A stretch of 64,000 nt of DNA from Blepharisma japonicum (Eukaryota; Ciliophora; Heterotrichea; Heterotrichida; Blepharismidae): assembly GCA_949751835.1 (NCBI GenBank), contig CATKHK010000064.1:216001-280000 (forward strand), in the 5' to 3' direction. Shown one piece after another: positions 34,134 to 47,476 of this stretch (positions within the stretch are counted from its first letter, which is position 1; each line of letters starts with the position of its first letter). Position numbers and translations under genes: made by a program. The notes under the pieces are model-generated. The model was not told the DNA's origin. It searched no databases and saw nothing but the letters and a program-made list of their open reading frames with translations.

Positions 34134-35420
34134 ATGGAAGATATAGATGCAAGAATAGAAAGCTATCTAAACACAATGGATGCAATGGAAGATCAAATAA
34201 ACCGTTTAGAATCTAAGCTTTTAGAAATAAATAAAAGAACTGCTTCGAAAACTACTAAGCCTAATCTAAAAATTCTTGATACAAAAATTAATCAATCACA
34301 GCATGCAATATATAAACTACAGCAAGAAATTCAAGTTGAAAAAGACGTTTTCCAAGGTCTTACTGCTCAGTCAGAATCAGCTGATCTAGGCCAGCACACT
34401 GAGTATTTTATAAGTAGCAACCTAGAATTAATAAAACGATATGAGGAACTAACTGAAGAAAATAATAAGCTTATAGCAAGAAAAAATTATTTGGAAGGTC
34501 AGAATTCTCAAGCTTCTTCTGAGTTTATGAGAGTACTGAATCCAAAAATCCACTCACTCATGAACAAAGCTATACAAATTGAAGACCAAAATCAGCTTTA
34601 CCGTAATTTACTCATTGAAATTGAAGAAGAAAGAACTCGTATTCTCTCAGTATACGCAAAAATCACACAAGCATTGAATTTAGATGACAAAACTAAGCAG
34701 AAAGTTAAAGATTTAGAAGATTTGATACAAAATAAAACAATTATAATTTCTAAGCTTGAAGAAAGACTAAATTATAAAATGCAAGACTTAAAAGAAAAAG
34801 AATACGAAATTGCGAACTCTGAAGAGCAGCTCTTAAAAGAAAATAACCAAAACTTAGAAATAGAAATAGACGAGCTAGTAAAAACTCAAAATATTTTACT
34901 GGAAGAAATAAAAAAAGTAGACACTGAAATAATTGAAGAAAAGCTACGATCTAATGTATTGTCTCCAAAAGAAGCCCATTTTAGACTAAAAGAAGAAGCA
35001 AAAAAACTGGAAATTGAGATTATTGAAAAAAATAAAATTCTTAAACAAAAAGATAAAGCTTTATATAAGCTTAGAACAGACCTGCAAGAAATTCTTAAGA
35101 AGATTAAAAAACCTAAGTCAAGAAACTCTATAAGGCCAAGCTCCCACATGAGCACTCCAAGATTGTCAGAGTACAGGATCACCTCAACAACAGCATTTTC
35201 AGTGACTCAACAGTCTTTTGCAGTGCAACCTTCTGATCCTCGAAGAAATACCATCATTTCAAAAATCAGTAAAGAAGGGATTACAAAAGACTTGATGAAG
35301 ACTTTCAGGACTGTAGGGAAACCTGAGCAAAGCTTAGGCTCGAAAATTGTGGAACTAAACCGTGGACTTTTTTTGATGCGATTTAATTCAACTCCAGCAA
35401 TAAGCTCAAGTAGAGGTTAG
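34134..35420 (+). CDS. Coiled-coil protein, unknown
   Basis: 428 aa, single exon, TAG stop. Residues 1-330 are almost pure coiled coil (heptads of L, I, E, K), broken by a short loop near 130-150. The tail (about 330-428) is basic and Ser/Arg-rich (SRNSIRPSSHMSTPRLSEYR) with proline-directed sites, typical of microtubule- or cortex-associated proteins. No Trp at all. Family not recognised. Confidence 0.7.
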   Translation: MEDIDARIESYLNTMDAMEDQINRLESKLLEINKRTASKTTKPNLKILDTKINQSQHAIYKLQQEIQVEKDVFQGLTAQSESADLGQHTEYFISSNLELIKRYEELTEENNKLIARKNYLEGQNSQASSEFMRVLNPKIHSLMNKAIQIEDQNQLYRNLLIEIEEERTRILSVYAKITQALNLDDKTKQKVKDLEDLIQNKTIIISKLEERLNYKMQDLKEKEYEIANSEEQLLKENNQNLEIEIDELVKTQNILLEEIKKVDTEIIEEKLRSNVLSPKEAHFRLKEEAKKLEIEIIEKNKILKQKDKALYKLRTDLQEILKKIKKPKSRNSIRPSSHMSTPRLSEYRITSTTAFSVTQQSFAVQPSDPRRNTIISKISKEGITKDLMKTFRTVGKPEQSLGSKIVELNRGLFLMRFNSTPAISSSRG

Positions 35421-35465
35421 TGTTAGATAAATTAATCTTAAAAATTCCATTTAATTTTTGCGGCC

Positions 35466-38400
35466 ATGATTCGCCTTTTCAGGTCATCTCAGCTACTTTA
35501 TGGCAAAACCTGATGCTTTCCTTGCTTCAGAAATTTTTCATCGCTTGATCAAGCTGAATTTGAGCATCTCCAAGACCAAATCATTAAGAGCAGAAATATT
35601 GAAAGACTTTATGAGGTAATTGAGAATACACAAAATTTATCTATTCATACCTCAGCATTAAGACAGATAGGAGTATTTATAAGCAATGGAGCTTACATAA
35701 AAGAATGGTTTAGAAATGCTGAATATATTGGCATGATTGAAAATGTAAAAAAGAATTTAGAAGATTTAGGACCAAATGAAATTTGTGATTTGACTTATTT
35801 TTTAAAAAATACAAATTCTCATGAAATTGGGGAAAGAGAGGAGCCAAAGCTATTTGAAAGAATCGGCTTTTTGGCTGACGATGGAGCATTTACTATAGAT
35901 ACCTTAGCATATTTGTTCCATGATTGAAGCTTCCTTAAATATAGCAGTAAAATTTTTGACATGGCTGTATTAAATGCAATTGCAGCAGAAGGAAATAGAA
36001 TGAATTTTTTACAGATCAAGATGCTTTTAATTGGACTTAACAAAGTGAAGCACTATTATAGCAATGAAATTGCGGATACTTTAATACAAATGTTACTGAA
36101 TAAAAGTAGTGATGATTATGTATTGGCAGAAATTCCAGAATTGATGAGTAGCCTCTATGAAGTGTCCAAAGTGTATCCTGAAGGAGGCATGTGGAGAGCA
36201 ATAGACAAATTTGAGAATTATTTGGCAAATAATGAACTGAAAGGAGAAGAAATGGTTAAAATTTTGGAATTTTATTCAATAGCAAAAAATAGCAAGGCAC
36301 CACTTGTCCAGAAATGCATAGCAGGCTTAAATGATTTAGTAGCTAATAATCCAACATTTATAGAAGAGAATTTCTGGTTTTTGATAAAAGGGCTTCAGAC
36401 ATTTTGTAGCAGAACAGGAGTAAAAATGCCACAAGAATTAGTTAATAAAATTATTGACTTCAAAATGGAAACAATTGAACAAGATCACATAAATGACATT
36501 TCTGAACTTTGCAAAGCATTGGGATATATAGCAAATGAGATCCCAAAAGATCTTTTAGAATTTTTCCAAAAATCAGTTGAAAATGCTGAAACTATTCAAT
36601 TTTTACAATTGGCAACAGGCCTTTCCAAATTAGATCCAGAGTTTAATTTAGAGCATTACTCAAATTCACTCCATGCAATCAGAAAAAGAATTGTGGAATC
36701 ATCATTTATTTCAAAATTTATTATGGTTGATTTGATAGACAAACTAGAGCATCCTTCAGCCAAAACCATTTTAGCTGATTTGCTTTACCTAATTAATGAA
36801 GACAATATCTCCATTATTGGCACATATAAATTATGTTTAAGTTTTTTGAATAGCTTAGGAAATGCTAATTTAGATGAATCATCAATGAAAAAAGTTCAGC
36901 CATCGATAAGACATGTCATGGAGACTATAGGTAATAATTGGGATGATAAAAGGCCTTGGTTTGGACTGTTTAAGTTGCTGCCATTAGCAAAAGGGAATGA
37001 AAGTCTGTTTGAGGAAATTATCTCGACAAAAGATATTCCAAAAGGTTCTGTAGAGGCTGCTTTGGAAAGGGTAAGTAAAGCAGATATCCCGATAAAAGCA
37101 ATCCTCTCTATATTTGGTAAAAACCGTGGAAAACCTTATGCCGCTAGTCAAGTCCAAAGCATGAAACATGTGAGTTTGAGCACAGATAACTCAGAACTTG
37201 AACAATTACTTACCAAATTAGAGGAAAAAGATATAAATAGAGCAATTAACTATGATGACTTTGACTTAGCTTATTATCGCTTTTTTGAAGCAATTTATAT
37301 GAAAGGTTTACTTTTTAAAATAAAAACATATTTGCAAGAGTTCAATACTTATATTGATGATTTTCTAACAGAGCACAAAGGGCTTTATATTGGAGGCATG
37401 ATGGGAAGGGCAGGTGTTCTTGAAAGCCAAATTGGCTTAAAATTGCTAGAATTTCATCAAAATTCCTATGATTTGGCGTCATTAATCCGTGTAGCATCAG
37501 CCCTTCCAAGTATTCCTGACGATATAAAAGAAACTATTTTGGAAAAAATTTTTACGATTGATAAGCAGCGTTCTTTTAAGTATTTTTCTGACTATTTTAT
37601 GGAATATTTATATTCACCTTTAAATGGAGAAAAAAGAAAAGAGCAATTTATCGGAGAACTTAAAGAATTTATTGAATGCTTAAATGAATATGAATATGAT
37701 TCACTTGCATATGCTTTGAGTGTATTTCCTTCAGACTATAATGGCCCGCATCCTGAACTCGCTGAGGCATTTAATGGTGCATGCTTAAACAAAATAGCAA
37801 GCATTGCTAAGAGCTCAAGCAATGATATGAAAATCAAAGCCTTAAATGTATTAGCTGATCTTAAAACTTCCAACGCAGAATTATTCAATATAATCATAGG
37901 AAGCTTTGAAGATAGTACCAGCTATAATGATCTTAAAGGATTAGTGAAATGTTTAACGAAAAGGGGAATAAATAATGAAGGGATTTTACAATCTTTTTCT
38001 GAAGAAATTATGAAAAACCCGAAAGAGCACTTGGAAGATGGACCTATGATAGTACGCACACTTGCTGACCTTGGGCTACACACTCATCCATGGGCTTCTT
38101 CTCTAGTTTCTGCACTAGCCCAAGAATATGACAGTTCAAGCTATGACTTTTCCTCTAAAAATTCTTATGTCCAATGAATCTGGGGACTACTCCATTTCAG
38201 TATACCACAAGAAACAATAATAAATTCGATAGAAAAATACAACTCACTTAATCAAAAAGTTGGATTTAATCTTTACCTTCTAAATCTCTCCAACTTTTTC
38301 GTAGAGAGCCCTTATCCAGTGAAAATGAAGTTTAATAACCCATTAAAGGAGCTGAATTCATTTGTTGATGCACAAACTGATTTTGGGATAAAGCCTAAGA

Positions 38401-38693
38401 CATTTAAAGTGTTGGATGATATTTTACTAAGGAAAATTAAGCTTCTTACCAATAAAAATATCAGTGTCGGAAAGGTTTGGTCTCCTTATTATATACCATC
38501 ATTAAAAACAAGCATTTGGCCTATAAGCAAAGATGTCAAGCTTTTTAATAATAAGGACTTCAAAGGAACGTTTTTGTGGCATAAAAAGTCATTAGAGAAG
38601 AATTGCAAGATCTTGACTGTTGACCAAGATTTCTTGATTGATAGCCCAGGAGATAAGGTTGAAGATTGGATGATTACAAATGGGATTAAATAA
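35466..38693 (+). CDS. Mitochondrial helical-repeat protein (FASTK/OPR-like organisation)
   Basis: 1075 aa, one exon with several TGA-Trp codons. Begins MIRLFRSSQLLYGK and reaches CFRNFSS, an Arg/Ser-rich start without acids that fits a mitochondrial targeting peptide. Most of the protein is repeated helical pairs of about 35-40 residues. The last ~100 residues (VLDDILLRKIKLL to VEDWMITNG) are mixed alpha/beta and could be a RAP-like domain. Such proteins bind and process organelle RNA. Family assignment is inference from organisation; no catalytic motif seen. Confidence 0.55.
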
Positions 38694-38901
38694 AATTAGA
38701 TTAAGATAAAATCTAAAGATATGTGTTGTAAGAGATATTCCCTATATTATATTGCTCCATATTAATTATTTTTGACTAATTTTGTCCACCTAAATTTCTC
38801 ATCACATTTATGCGATATAATTAAATATTGCATTTTACGTGTGAAAATAGCTAATTATACCCCAATTTATAAAAATAAGAAGTAATAATTATAATCAAAA
38901 A

Positions 38902-40179
38902 ATGGAGGACATTAAGGACATTCTCAGCATTCCCCGAACCGACTCAACCAAGAAATCAGAAATAATCAGTCGCGAAGTTATCAACTTAACTGGCGGAATT
39001 CCCCCAATGAAGCCTTCGCTCTCTAAAAAAGCTTTAAAAGCCATCAAAGAAAAGCGAGTCGAGAAAACTTCCACGGAAAAGTGAATCTACGCGCCATTTA
39101 AAAACTCGGCTCGCGAAGATGACTTACAACTTTGCCATTGGAAAAAGTCCACAGACAAAGAAGAAGACTACGCCTTCAGCAAATTTAACAAAAAAATCGA
39201 ACTTATTGATTTCACAGACGAAGAATATGATAGTTTAAATGACCAAAGTGGCTGGTCTAAGGAAGAGACTCTCTATTTGTGGAGTTTGTGCAGGGAATAC
39301 GATCTGAGATTTATTATAATACAAGACAGATATGATGTCAGCCGATTTTGTGATAGAACAGTTGAAGACATAAAGGAAAGGTATTATTTTATATCCAAAG
39401 CAATTTTACAAAAAAGGGAAATAGAAGATCACCCAATTGTTGGCTTACCTTATAATGCAAATTATGAAAGAAAAAGAAAAGCTTTATTGGAAAAATATTT
39501 TTTAAGAACAAAAGAGCAAGATGATGAAGAAAAAGCTTTATGCGAAGAAGCAAGAAAACTAGATATTAGAATTAAAAAAGAAGAAAAAGAAATGAAAAAC
39601 TATGAAAAATTGATGAGCTCAAATTCAGAAGAAATCGACCTTCCTGAATGAAGTGCAGCGAAGAAAGAGCCTCCGAAAGCCCCAATATTGAGAAGTTACT
39701 TTTTAACCCAGCCGACTTTGCCATCTAGGCTGCAAAGAAAAATTGAAACAATTTTAAAGGTGATTGGAATACCTGACAGGCCGATGCCTACACAAGAAGT
39801 AGTGGAGCTGTATGAAAAACTGAAAAGGGAGTCATTAATTTTGCTGAATTTGCAGAAGCATGTGATTAAAAAAGAAATCGAAAAAAAATCTTTGGAAGAT
39901 AAAATAAGAGAAGTCAAAAATTCAGCCAATAAAAAATCAGCTGGAGGATACTCAGCGATAAAAAACACCCAAGCTCCAGCAATAATAAGTCAAATTCCAA
40001 AGCTGCCAACCCAAGTGCCTATTAGAAATCCTGTAGCAACTACAAAACAAACCATTCAGCCCATGAACAATTTACAGCAAACTGTCACAAGTAAAAGGGT
40101 GTCTGGAAAAGTGGTTAAGACTCAGGATCCCGAAGACAACTTGGATTCAGGACCTACAAAAAAGCATAAAAAAGCCTAA
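38902..40179 (+). CDS. DMAP1: DMAP1/Swc4, NuA4-SWR1 chromatin complex subunit
   Basis: 425 aa, one exon; TGA = Trp at two points. The family core is clear: WSKEETLYLWSLCREYDLRF, IIQDRYD and RTVEDIKERYYFISKAI, matching the SANT-like domain of DMAP1 ('FDLRFVVIHDRYD', 'RSVEDLKERYY'). N-terminal IYAPFKNSARED...LCHWKK also fits the family's DMAP-binding segment. C-terminal half has a Lys-rich coiled coil and a low-complexity tail. Shared subunit of histone H4/H2A acetyltransferase NuA4 and the H2A.Z exchanger SWR1. Confidence 0.92.
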
Positions 40180-40209
40180 CTCTATTAAATTCTGCATTAA
40201 TTGTCTAAA

Positions 40210-42939
40210 CTATTTTCTTCTTGCAGGGACTTCTTCATCAAACTGCTGATTAACACACAAAAATTCATTAAATGTTCTTGAGTTTTTTATAGATGGAATT
40301 GCAGCTAGCTCCATTAAATATTGTTGGCAAGCTCTTTTTTTCTCCTCTGTAGGAATCGGCTTTTTTGAGCTGAACAAGGAAGATGACTGCTGCTGCACAA
40401 ACAAATTTCCTGTGTCTGGCAGCTGAATATCAGAAAACTCCCTCTGTAAGCACACATGGAGATTTTCCAGCGCTTTAAACCTTTTATTGACAGTTCAGCT
40501 TTGCCCTCTATAAGTGACTGTAATAATAAACTCAGTATAAGATTTCTGGTCAGCTGAATCTTTAGTAACTGACTCTACAACAACAATGTTAAACTGTCCA
40601 GAGTCTCTAGACTGGCTCGCTCTCCTCGAGCAAAGCGATATATGTGCATTAAAAACTTTTCTCCCAAATGTTTCTCCACATAATTTGCATTGCAAAGCAG
40701 ACGCATTATCAACCATCTTTTTAAAATTGCTGTACTTTTCTAACTTCTCTTCAAGCATTTGGCATCGGTCTTCCATTTCGTCTACTGAATATGACATGAT
40801 TTTTTCAGCTTCTTTGGGCTTTTCGAAACTTTTGGCTTGTAGGGCTTTTACTAAAGCTTCCTGGATGTTTTTGTTATCGTCAATTTGGGACTTTAAACTC
40901 TCGACTTGACTCCTGAGGAAATTTCGCTCTCGGATTATGTCATTTGAAACTTCGTTTCCTTCCTGGTTTTTTGTGGATTGTGCAGATTTTAATTTTTTCA
41001 GTTCATTTTCGTTGGCTTCGTTTTCTTCTCGGGCTAATCTAAGCTGAGCTCTCATTTCTTTGAACAAAGAGTCCATTTCATCTCTTTTTTTCTTCAAATC
41101 GCTGATTTCTTGTGATTTTCAATTAATTTCTTGTCTCATTAAAGCAAGCTCTTTTTGAAGCCCATTGGCTTCTACTGAATGCTTCTGTTGTAAGTCATTA
41201 TATAATTTTTGTGTTTCTTCATATCTGGATCTAAGTTCACTATTTAATTCTTTTTGGTCATCTTTTAAAGTTTCGTATTTCTTTTTAAAATTGTTTTCAA
41301 GCCTTTCTTTTTCGTTTTTAAGCTCTTCTATTTTCATTTCATAGGCGGCATAAGCAGCTTTTAGACGATAATTTTCTGATTCAAGTTCTTGGATCCTATT
41401 TTTTAGATATTCTCTTTCCTTTGAAAATTCTTCTTTTTTAGACTCTAGTGAGGATTTCACGAATTCTAACTGGTGCGATATTTTTCTAGTCGCATTTTCT
41501 TGTTCTAGCATTGCACTTCTGCTAATATACTCAGCTCCTTCTGCCAATAAAGCAGATGAAACTTCTTTAAGCTTCCACTCCACAGCATTTCCTTGAGGGC
41601 CTGTTTTCTTTATGTCATTAATTTTTTTTTCAATTTCTCTTTTAAATACCTGAAAATCCCCAAATTCTCCTCTTTTCAACTTATCTTGCATTTCTTGCAT
41701 AAGTTCAGAACAAATATCATCACATTTTTCTAAAACCTTCTTTTCGTTCTGGGCATTGAAGAAACCAAATCTTTCTAAAAGCTTTTTTTTAAGTAAATGC
41801 TCAAAATGGGTTGTATCGTCTCCTAACGCTTTTTCTTTGAAAAATTTTATGGCATTTTTTTTGCAATTTTTATGGAGAGATTTTAGTTGTTCTGGGGTAA
41901 GAAGTTGGTTGGAAATTTGTGTGCGCATCAAATTATCATATTCATGAGAAGCTAAGTCTATGTTTTTCTGGCTTTCTGAGTTGCAGACGGCTTGCCAAGC
42001 TCCTTCTATTGTAGGGACTGCGCCTTTATTAATTGCATCAACATAAGAAATTGCTAGGCCTGCCAGAAGTTCTCCGTTTAAGTCCCTTCCATTGAAAGTT
42101 TTTATTTTGGCTCTTCTGTAAATCAATTTTTTTAAATTCGCTTTATCTCTTACAAATTCAGGTCTCAAATCAGAGTCTGGGGCTCTATCAAGTTCTTGCA
42201 GAACTCTTTCATCTTCAGATGGTCTAACTAATGCAAAGCAGTCTCTGTCTCTAAAAAAATGTTTCAATAATTTTCTTACTCTATTTTTTGACTCAATAGA
42301 ATCACTAATTCCTTTTTGAGGTTGTAAAGAATTTTCCAAATACTCTTTAGCTGTAATAGCATTTCCTTTTTGATCAACCAACTGCAATGCAAAGTCTCTT
42401 AGAACCCACAAAAAACTGGGGAAATAAGAAGAAACTTCATCGACATCCAATTCAGAATCACTTGATCTCACTTGCAAATTTTTGGTCAAATTCACAATTA
42501 GGCTGAGGTTGTTCAAAGCATTTTCATCAATACTCCCCACAGAGTTGTAGATGAAAAAAGAGCTTAAAAGCACTGTTAAAATGAAAATCCGAGTATCATG
42601 ATTTGCATCTTCATCAAATGCTCCAAGCCCTTCACTATCAATGACCAATAATGTTGCGTCTTCTCCATTCTGAGTCCTGAATTCTATCGGCTGACTTCAT
42701 ATTCATAGTCCTTTTGTACAAGGGTTAATAGTTGGGCCAACTCCAAAACCTTGGGAATTTATATTGAGGATAATTTTATTAAGCATATAGCTTTTGCCTG
42801 TTCTATATTTCCCTGCTACTGCAATTACAGCAATTTTTGTTTTAATAGAGTTTAAAAATTGAAGACCTTCAGGAGTCACTTTAAAGCCTTCACGGTCTAG
42901 ATACACAATAAGAGGGATTGCTCTGCCTGTACCTTCCAT
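40210..42939 (-). CDS. Guanylate-binding protein fused to coiled coil, zinc knuckle and PX domain
   Basis: 909 aa, one exon (TGA-Trp at several points). Residues 1-330: GBP-type large GTPase with P-loop GKYRTGKS (43-50), DSEG (101-104) and the family's RD motif at 181-182 replacing NKxD. About 330-500: helical GBP-C-like region. About 500-740: long coiled coil. C751, C754, H766 and C770 form a C2HC zinc knuckle. About 780-905: PX-like domain (FNIVVVESVTK..., WTVNKRFKALENL, KKRACQQYLMEL), expected to bind phosphoinositides. Likely a membrane-acting dynamin-like GTPase recruited to endosomes. Confidence 0.82.
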
Positions 42940-43096
42940 TGATATTTAAATTTATACAATAATTATTGGAAATGGCAATGAAGGGTTGGGCTATTTTGCT
43001 TCACTGAAATTTTTGAGTTCTTAAATAAATAGGTTTGATGATTTTTTTAAAAGACTTTTTATGAATAAAACGATAATTTTTTTCTAATATTAAATA

Positions 43097-46000
43097 ATGC
43101 TGCTGAGCTTAGGTTCATCTAGCAACTTAACATCTTTTATGGAAACTGATGCAAAAACAAAAGATTTTACGACACTGGCAGCAAAAGGAAAAATTGAGCA
43201 TCAATCATCAGAAGAAAAAGCTCTTAGCAAAATGATGCTCAGTGCAAGTAAATTTATTATCAATAGCGCTGAAGTTTCTATATCGCTTTCATCTACAATA
43301 TACAGCTTATTTATATCAGATGATAATGAACTTGTTTATCTTGTCACAGAAAAAGGCAATATCACTTGCTTTAATCTCAAAGAAGGAAAAATAGCTAATG
43401 ATGTATGCTTGGGAACTGGAGCTTTATATGATGCAATCATAGATGAAGAGAATAATCGTTTAATTGTCTGTGGCGAAAGCGAAATAATTCGATGCTACAA
43501 ATTATCAACATTCCAGCTTGAATTTGAACTCTTAGGGCATTCTGGGTCTGTTAAAAAACTATGCTATGATTTATATAGAGAAAAATTTTATTCTGCTGGA
43601 TTTGATGGCACAATTCGAGTGTGGGATTTAACAAATTTGCTGGAAAACAAAATATTAATCTCGCATCAAGGTAAAATCAATGATCTTGCGATTGCAGAAG
43701 ACAATTCCTTCATTGCAAGTGCAGGAGAGGATGGAATAATCAAGTTATTTGACCTAAGAACAGAAACTGAAATTACACAGCTTGCTCAAAGTTCAGTAAC
43801 TTGTTTAGCAATTAGTTCGAGTTTAAATATTTTGGGTTCTGGGAGTTCTGATGGGCGAGTTTCTATATGGAACACAATTGACTGGACCCTTTTGAAAAGT
43901 AAAGGAATCCATAATGGAGCAACTACTGCTTTACGATTATGTGAAACCAAGTCGCTGATTATAACAGGAGGCGAAGATGGCTTCGTAAATGTGTGAAACT
44001 TTGAAAAAGAGACTACAGAAAAACTTATGAAAGGCCACACAGATTCAATAAAAAATATCAAAATTTCCTCAGATATGAGTTTCTTTGTGTCTACAAGTAT
44101 AGACTCCACAGCTCACATATGAAGATTTCCTGATGAGTTCGAAGACTTCATTTTAAAGGATCTCAATAATTGCGAATACACCTCTGCAGCGTTTATCCCA
44201 GAAACTAATAATATTGTTTCTTGCGGAACTGACAAGATCGTGAAATACTGAGATGAGTCTGGCTCTCCGGTTCCTCTTATCAATACTCTAGGAAATGGCC
44301 TTAAAATTAGTGTGTCGCCAAATCAAAAATATATTGCAGTAGGGGATGAGCTCGGAACCCTTTATATTATTGATGGCTTTACTCTACAAGAACTCTACAG
44401 AACTGAAGCTCATAATGGCTTAATCCGAGATTTGTGCTTTTTACCTGATAACTCTCGGCTAATAACAGGTGGAGGAGATTCATTGATTTGTATATGAACT
44501 TTACCATCAATGAACAAGCTGCAATGCAAAGGTCACTGCCAAAGCATTTGGTCTGTGTGTGTAGGTAACACAGGAAGAAAAGTTTTTTCTGGCAGCAGTG
44601 ACCAAACCATCAGAATATGAAACGCTATGACTGCGAATCAATTAGGATGGTTCAATGCTAAAGAGCCTGTAAATGTGATGGCAGTTGATAAGAAAGATAA
44701 ACTATTGATAATTGGAGGTATGATAGGAGATGTATCAGTATGGAATATAGAAGAGCGCTGTGAGGAGTCAAGTTTTCATGTACATGCAGGGCTAGTTACA
44801 GGGATCGTACTAATGAAAAATAATGATTTGTTCATGACAGCTGGGAAAGATAAGAAAATCAATATAATTTCATTGAAATACCGAATCAAGATATCTTATA
44901 TGACCCATAAGCAACCCATTAACTGCTTGGCTATATCTCTTGATGAAACTTATATTGCAACTGGTCAAAGGTGCTACATTTCAGCAGAAGAAAATCCATT
45001 GACTACGAAAGAAACAAGATTAATAGGCCCATCAGAACACCATCAGCCTTTTCTTGCGTATATGCGAGATATACTTTTTGATCAAAACCCTGAGCATAAT
45101 CCAATTATGGACCAATTTGTTATAGTCCCTCAGCTGATAAATCCATTGCATTTTTACGTCTACCTCAACTTAAAAGAATATGTAATTCAGGCTCTTTGCT
45201 ATAATATATCTATTATAAGGTCGAAAGTTGGGTTTAACCCCTTTTATATTGCACTTTTGAAAGATTATAAAGCCATTAGAGACGAAATTGTTGACTCTTT
45301 ATGCTTAAATGCACAAATTAATCCTTTTTGGCTACAAATGCTGGAAAATGAGATAATAAAAATGAATGAAGTTGGCTTTGCAAAGCTAGCTGATATATAT
45401 GAGATAATTTATCAAGAAGTCAAAAGAAAAAGCTTCCCAAGATTCTGCGAGTCTAATGTTGTTTTGCCAATCTGCTTTTTATCCAATGAATTCCGAGCTA
45501 AAGTAAAAGATTTCTTTGATGAAGAAGACATCAGTACCCAAGGTGTTTCTATATGTTTTAAAGAAACATGCATCCCGTTCAACTTCTCTATGGGCAGCCA
45601 AGAAAGTATTGATTTACTCACCTCGATTTCTGAGTGCGAAAATAAAGACATTTTCAGAACTCCTATTATCTTGGATATAGCTCACTATAAATGAGAGTCT
45701 GCAAAGCTTCCTATGATTATCCAAGGCTCTGTGTTTTATATTTACTTAATAATGTTATCACTTTATACCTCTTTTTTCGCTAAAGACCCAACTTTTTTGA
45801 TGATAGTGTTTATTATGAATATTTTATTGATGTTTTATGAAATCTATCAAATGATTGTGTCTGGAAAATCTTATTTTAAATTTGTGTGAAATTATGTGGA
45901 TTGGGCAAGGACAATATTGCTGCTGGCTTATAATATAATTGAGTGAAGCCAGGATTATTTCAAAGACGTAAATAATCTGGTTTTCTTAGTAAAATATGGT

Positions 46001-46810
46001 AAAGATGAAGGATCCTCTCTTCATTTGTTTGGATTCGCGAATTCACTTTTTGCTCTAGTCACATTCATTAGCTGGGCTAGAGGAGTGTCTTATTTCAGAT
46101 TATTTAACTCAACAAGATATTTTATTAATTTGTTAATTCATTGCTTTGCTAGCATGGGAGGATTTTTAGTTATGATGACCTTTATGGCAGTTGGCTTTTG
46201 CTTCCTATTTGTGGTAATTGTTAGAGATCCAACTGGAAATATTGATTTCATGAATAATCTTAGAATATCTTATTGACTTATATTAGGTTCTACAGAAGCT
46301 GAAAGTTATGGCTTTATTGAGATGGGAGTGCTTACCTTCGGGATCATGATAAATCCTATCATTATGATGACAATCCTTGTAGCAAAAGTAACTGATGAAT
46401 ATGAGCAAATTCAATCAGACAGCATAGCAAGCGACACAAAAGAACTGATTGACATGGCAATTGAAGTCGAAAATATGATGTTTTGGAAGAGGAAAACAGG
46501 AAACAAACAATATTTTCAGTCTGTCAAAGAAACTGCTAAAGATGAAGATATGAGTTGGGAAGGGAGATTAGCAGCTCTTAATAAAATGATAGAAAGATCA
46601 AGTCTTGGAACTCAGGAATTCTATGAAAATTTGATTAAAAAATTAAGTGAACGAGAAATTTTAGTAACTAAGAACAAAGGTAAAGCAGAAAAGATTGAAG
46701 AGATTTGTGATAAAATCATAAAAGTGAGGGAAGAAAGGGAAGAGAGGCTCGCTAAAATAGCGGCTGCAAAAGAAGAGAATTTCGAGCAAGTGGAAAATAA
46801 AGAAGGATAG
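43097..46810 (+). CDS. WD40 propeller / cation channel fusion
   Basis: 1237 aa, one exon; nine or more TGA-Trp codons, several exactly at the terminal Trp of WD repeats ('TAHIW', 'LICIW', 'TIRIW'). About residues 60-640: ten or more WD40 repeats, probably two propellers. About 650-870: helical linker like those preceding TRP-type channels. About 875-1090: six or so TM helices ending in a pore-like segment (ILGSTEAESYGF) and a last helix (FGIMINPIIMMTILVAKV). Coiled-coil C-terminus (1100-1237). A calcium- or cation-permeable channel of the TRP/polycystin type is the best guess. Confidence 0.75.
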
Positions 46811-46849
46811 GATTTATTAAGAATAATAAAATTACCTGAAGTCTATAAA

Positions 46850-47476
46850 TTACCCACAGCATTGCTTTTTCTCTTTTTCATTAGTTTGATTTTGCTGCAC
46901 TTTAACTTTTTTATTCGATCTTGACATATATCTTTTGTTCTGATTAGACTCTGCAGATTTTTGCTGCGTTTCGTGCACTAACCTTCCCAATTCCTGGAAA
47001 ATTTCTTCTACACCTTTACCTGTTTTAGCACTGGTATCAAAATGTGTGACCCCAACTTTTTTTGCATACTCTAACGCTTCGGCTCTGGATATTTGCCTTT
47101 CACTTTCCCTGTCACACTTATTTCCAGCTATAACTATACAAATGTCCTTATCAGCTTGCATACCAAGCTCTCTGACCCATGAAACCACTCTATCAAATGA
47201 TGATCGATCAGTAATATCATATGCAATTATGGCTCCTTTTGCTTCTCGGTAATAATTTGGAGCAAGGGCTCTGAAGCGTTCTTGGCCTGCTGTGTCCCAA
47301 AGATTAAGCTTGATGTGAACTCCTTGAACTGTGATTTCTTTAATGAGGAAGTTGGCATTGACGGTAGACTGCTCATTTTCATGAAATACGTTTCTAGCTG
47401 CTTTTAATGTGAGAGAAGTTTTTCCAACTCTTCCTTCTCCAAGAGTAACTATTTTATACTCTTTAGCTGCTTCCAT
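46850..47476 (-). CDS. RAB21: Rab21-like GTPase
   Basis: 208 aa. P-loop GEGRVGKTS, switch II WDTAGQERFRALAPNYYR, NKCD and TSAK. The start EYKIVTLGEGRVGKTSL and the interswitch match Rab21, an early-endosome/phagosome Rab, better than Rab5 or Rab22. C-terminus is basic, ends KKQCCG with the double cysteine for geranylgeranylation. Trp codons are TGG. Convergent with the WD40-channel gene, with 39 bp between stops. Confidence 0.9.
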   Translation of the reverse strand: MEAAKEYKIVTLGEGRVGKTSLTLKAARNVFHENEQSTVNANFLIKEITVQGVHIKLNLWDTAGQERFRALAPNYYREAKGAIIAYDITDRSSFDRVVSWVRELGMQADKDICIVIAGNKCDRESERQISRAEALEYAKKVGVTHFDTSAKTGKGVEEIFQELGRLVHETQQKSAESNQNKRYMSRSNKKVKVQQNQTNEKEKKQCCG

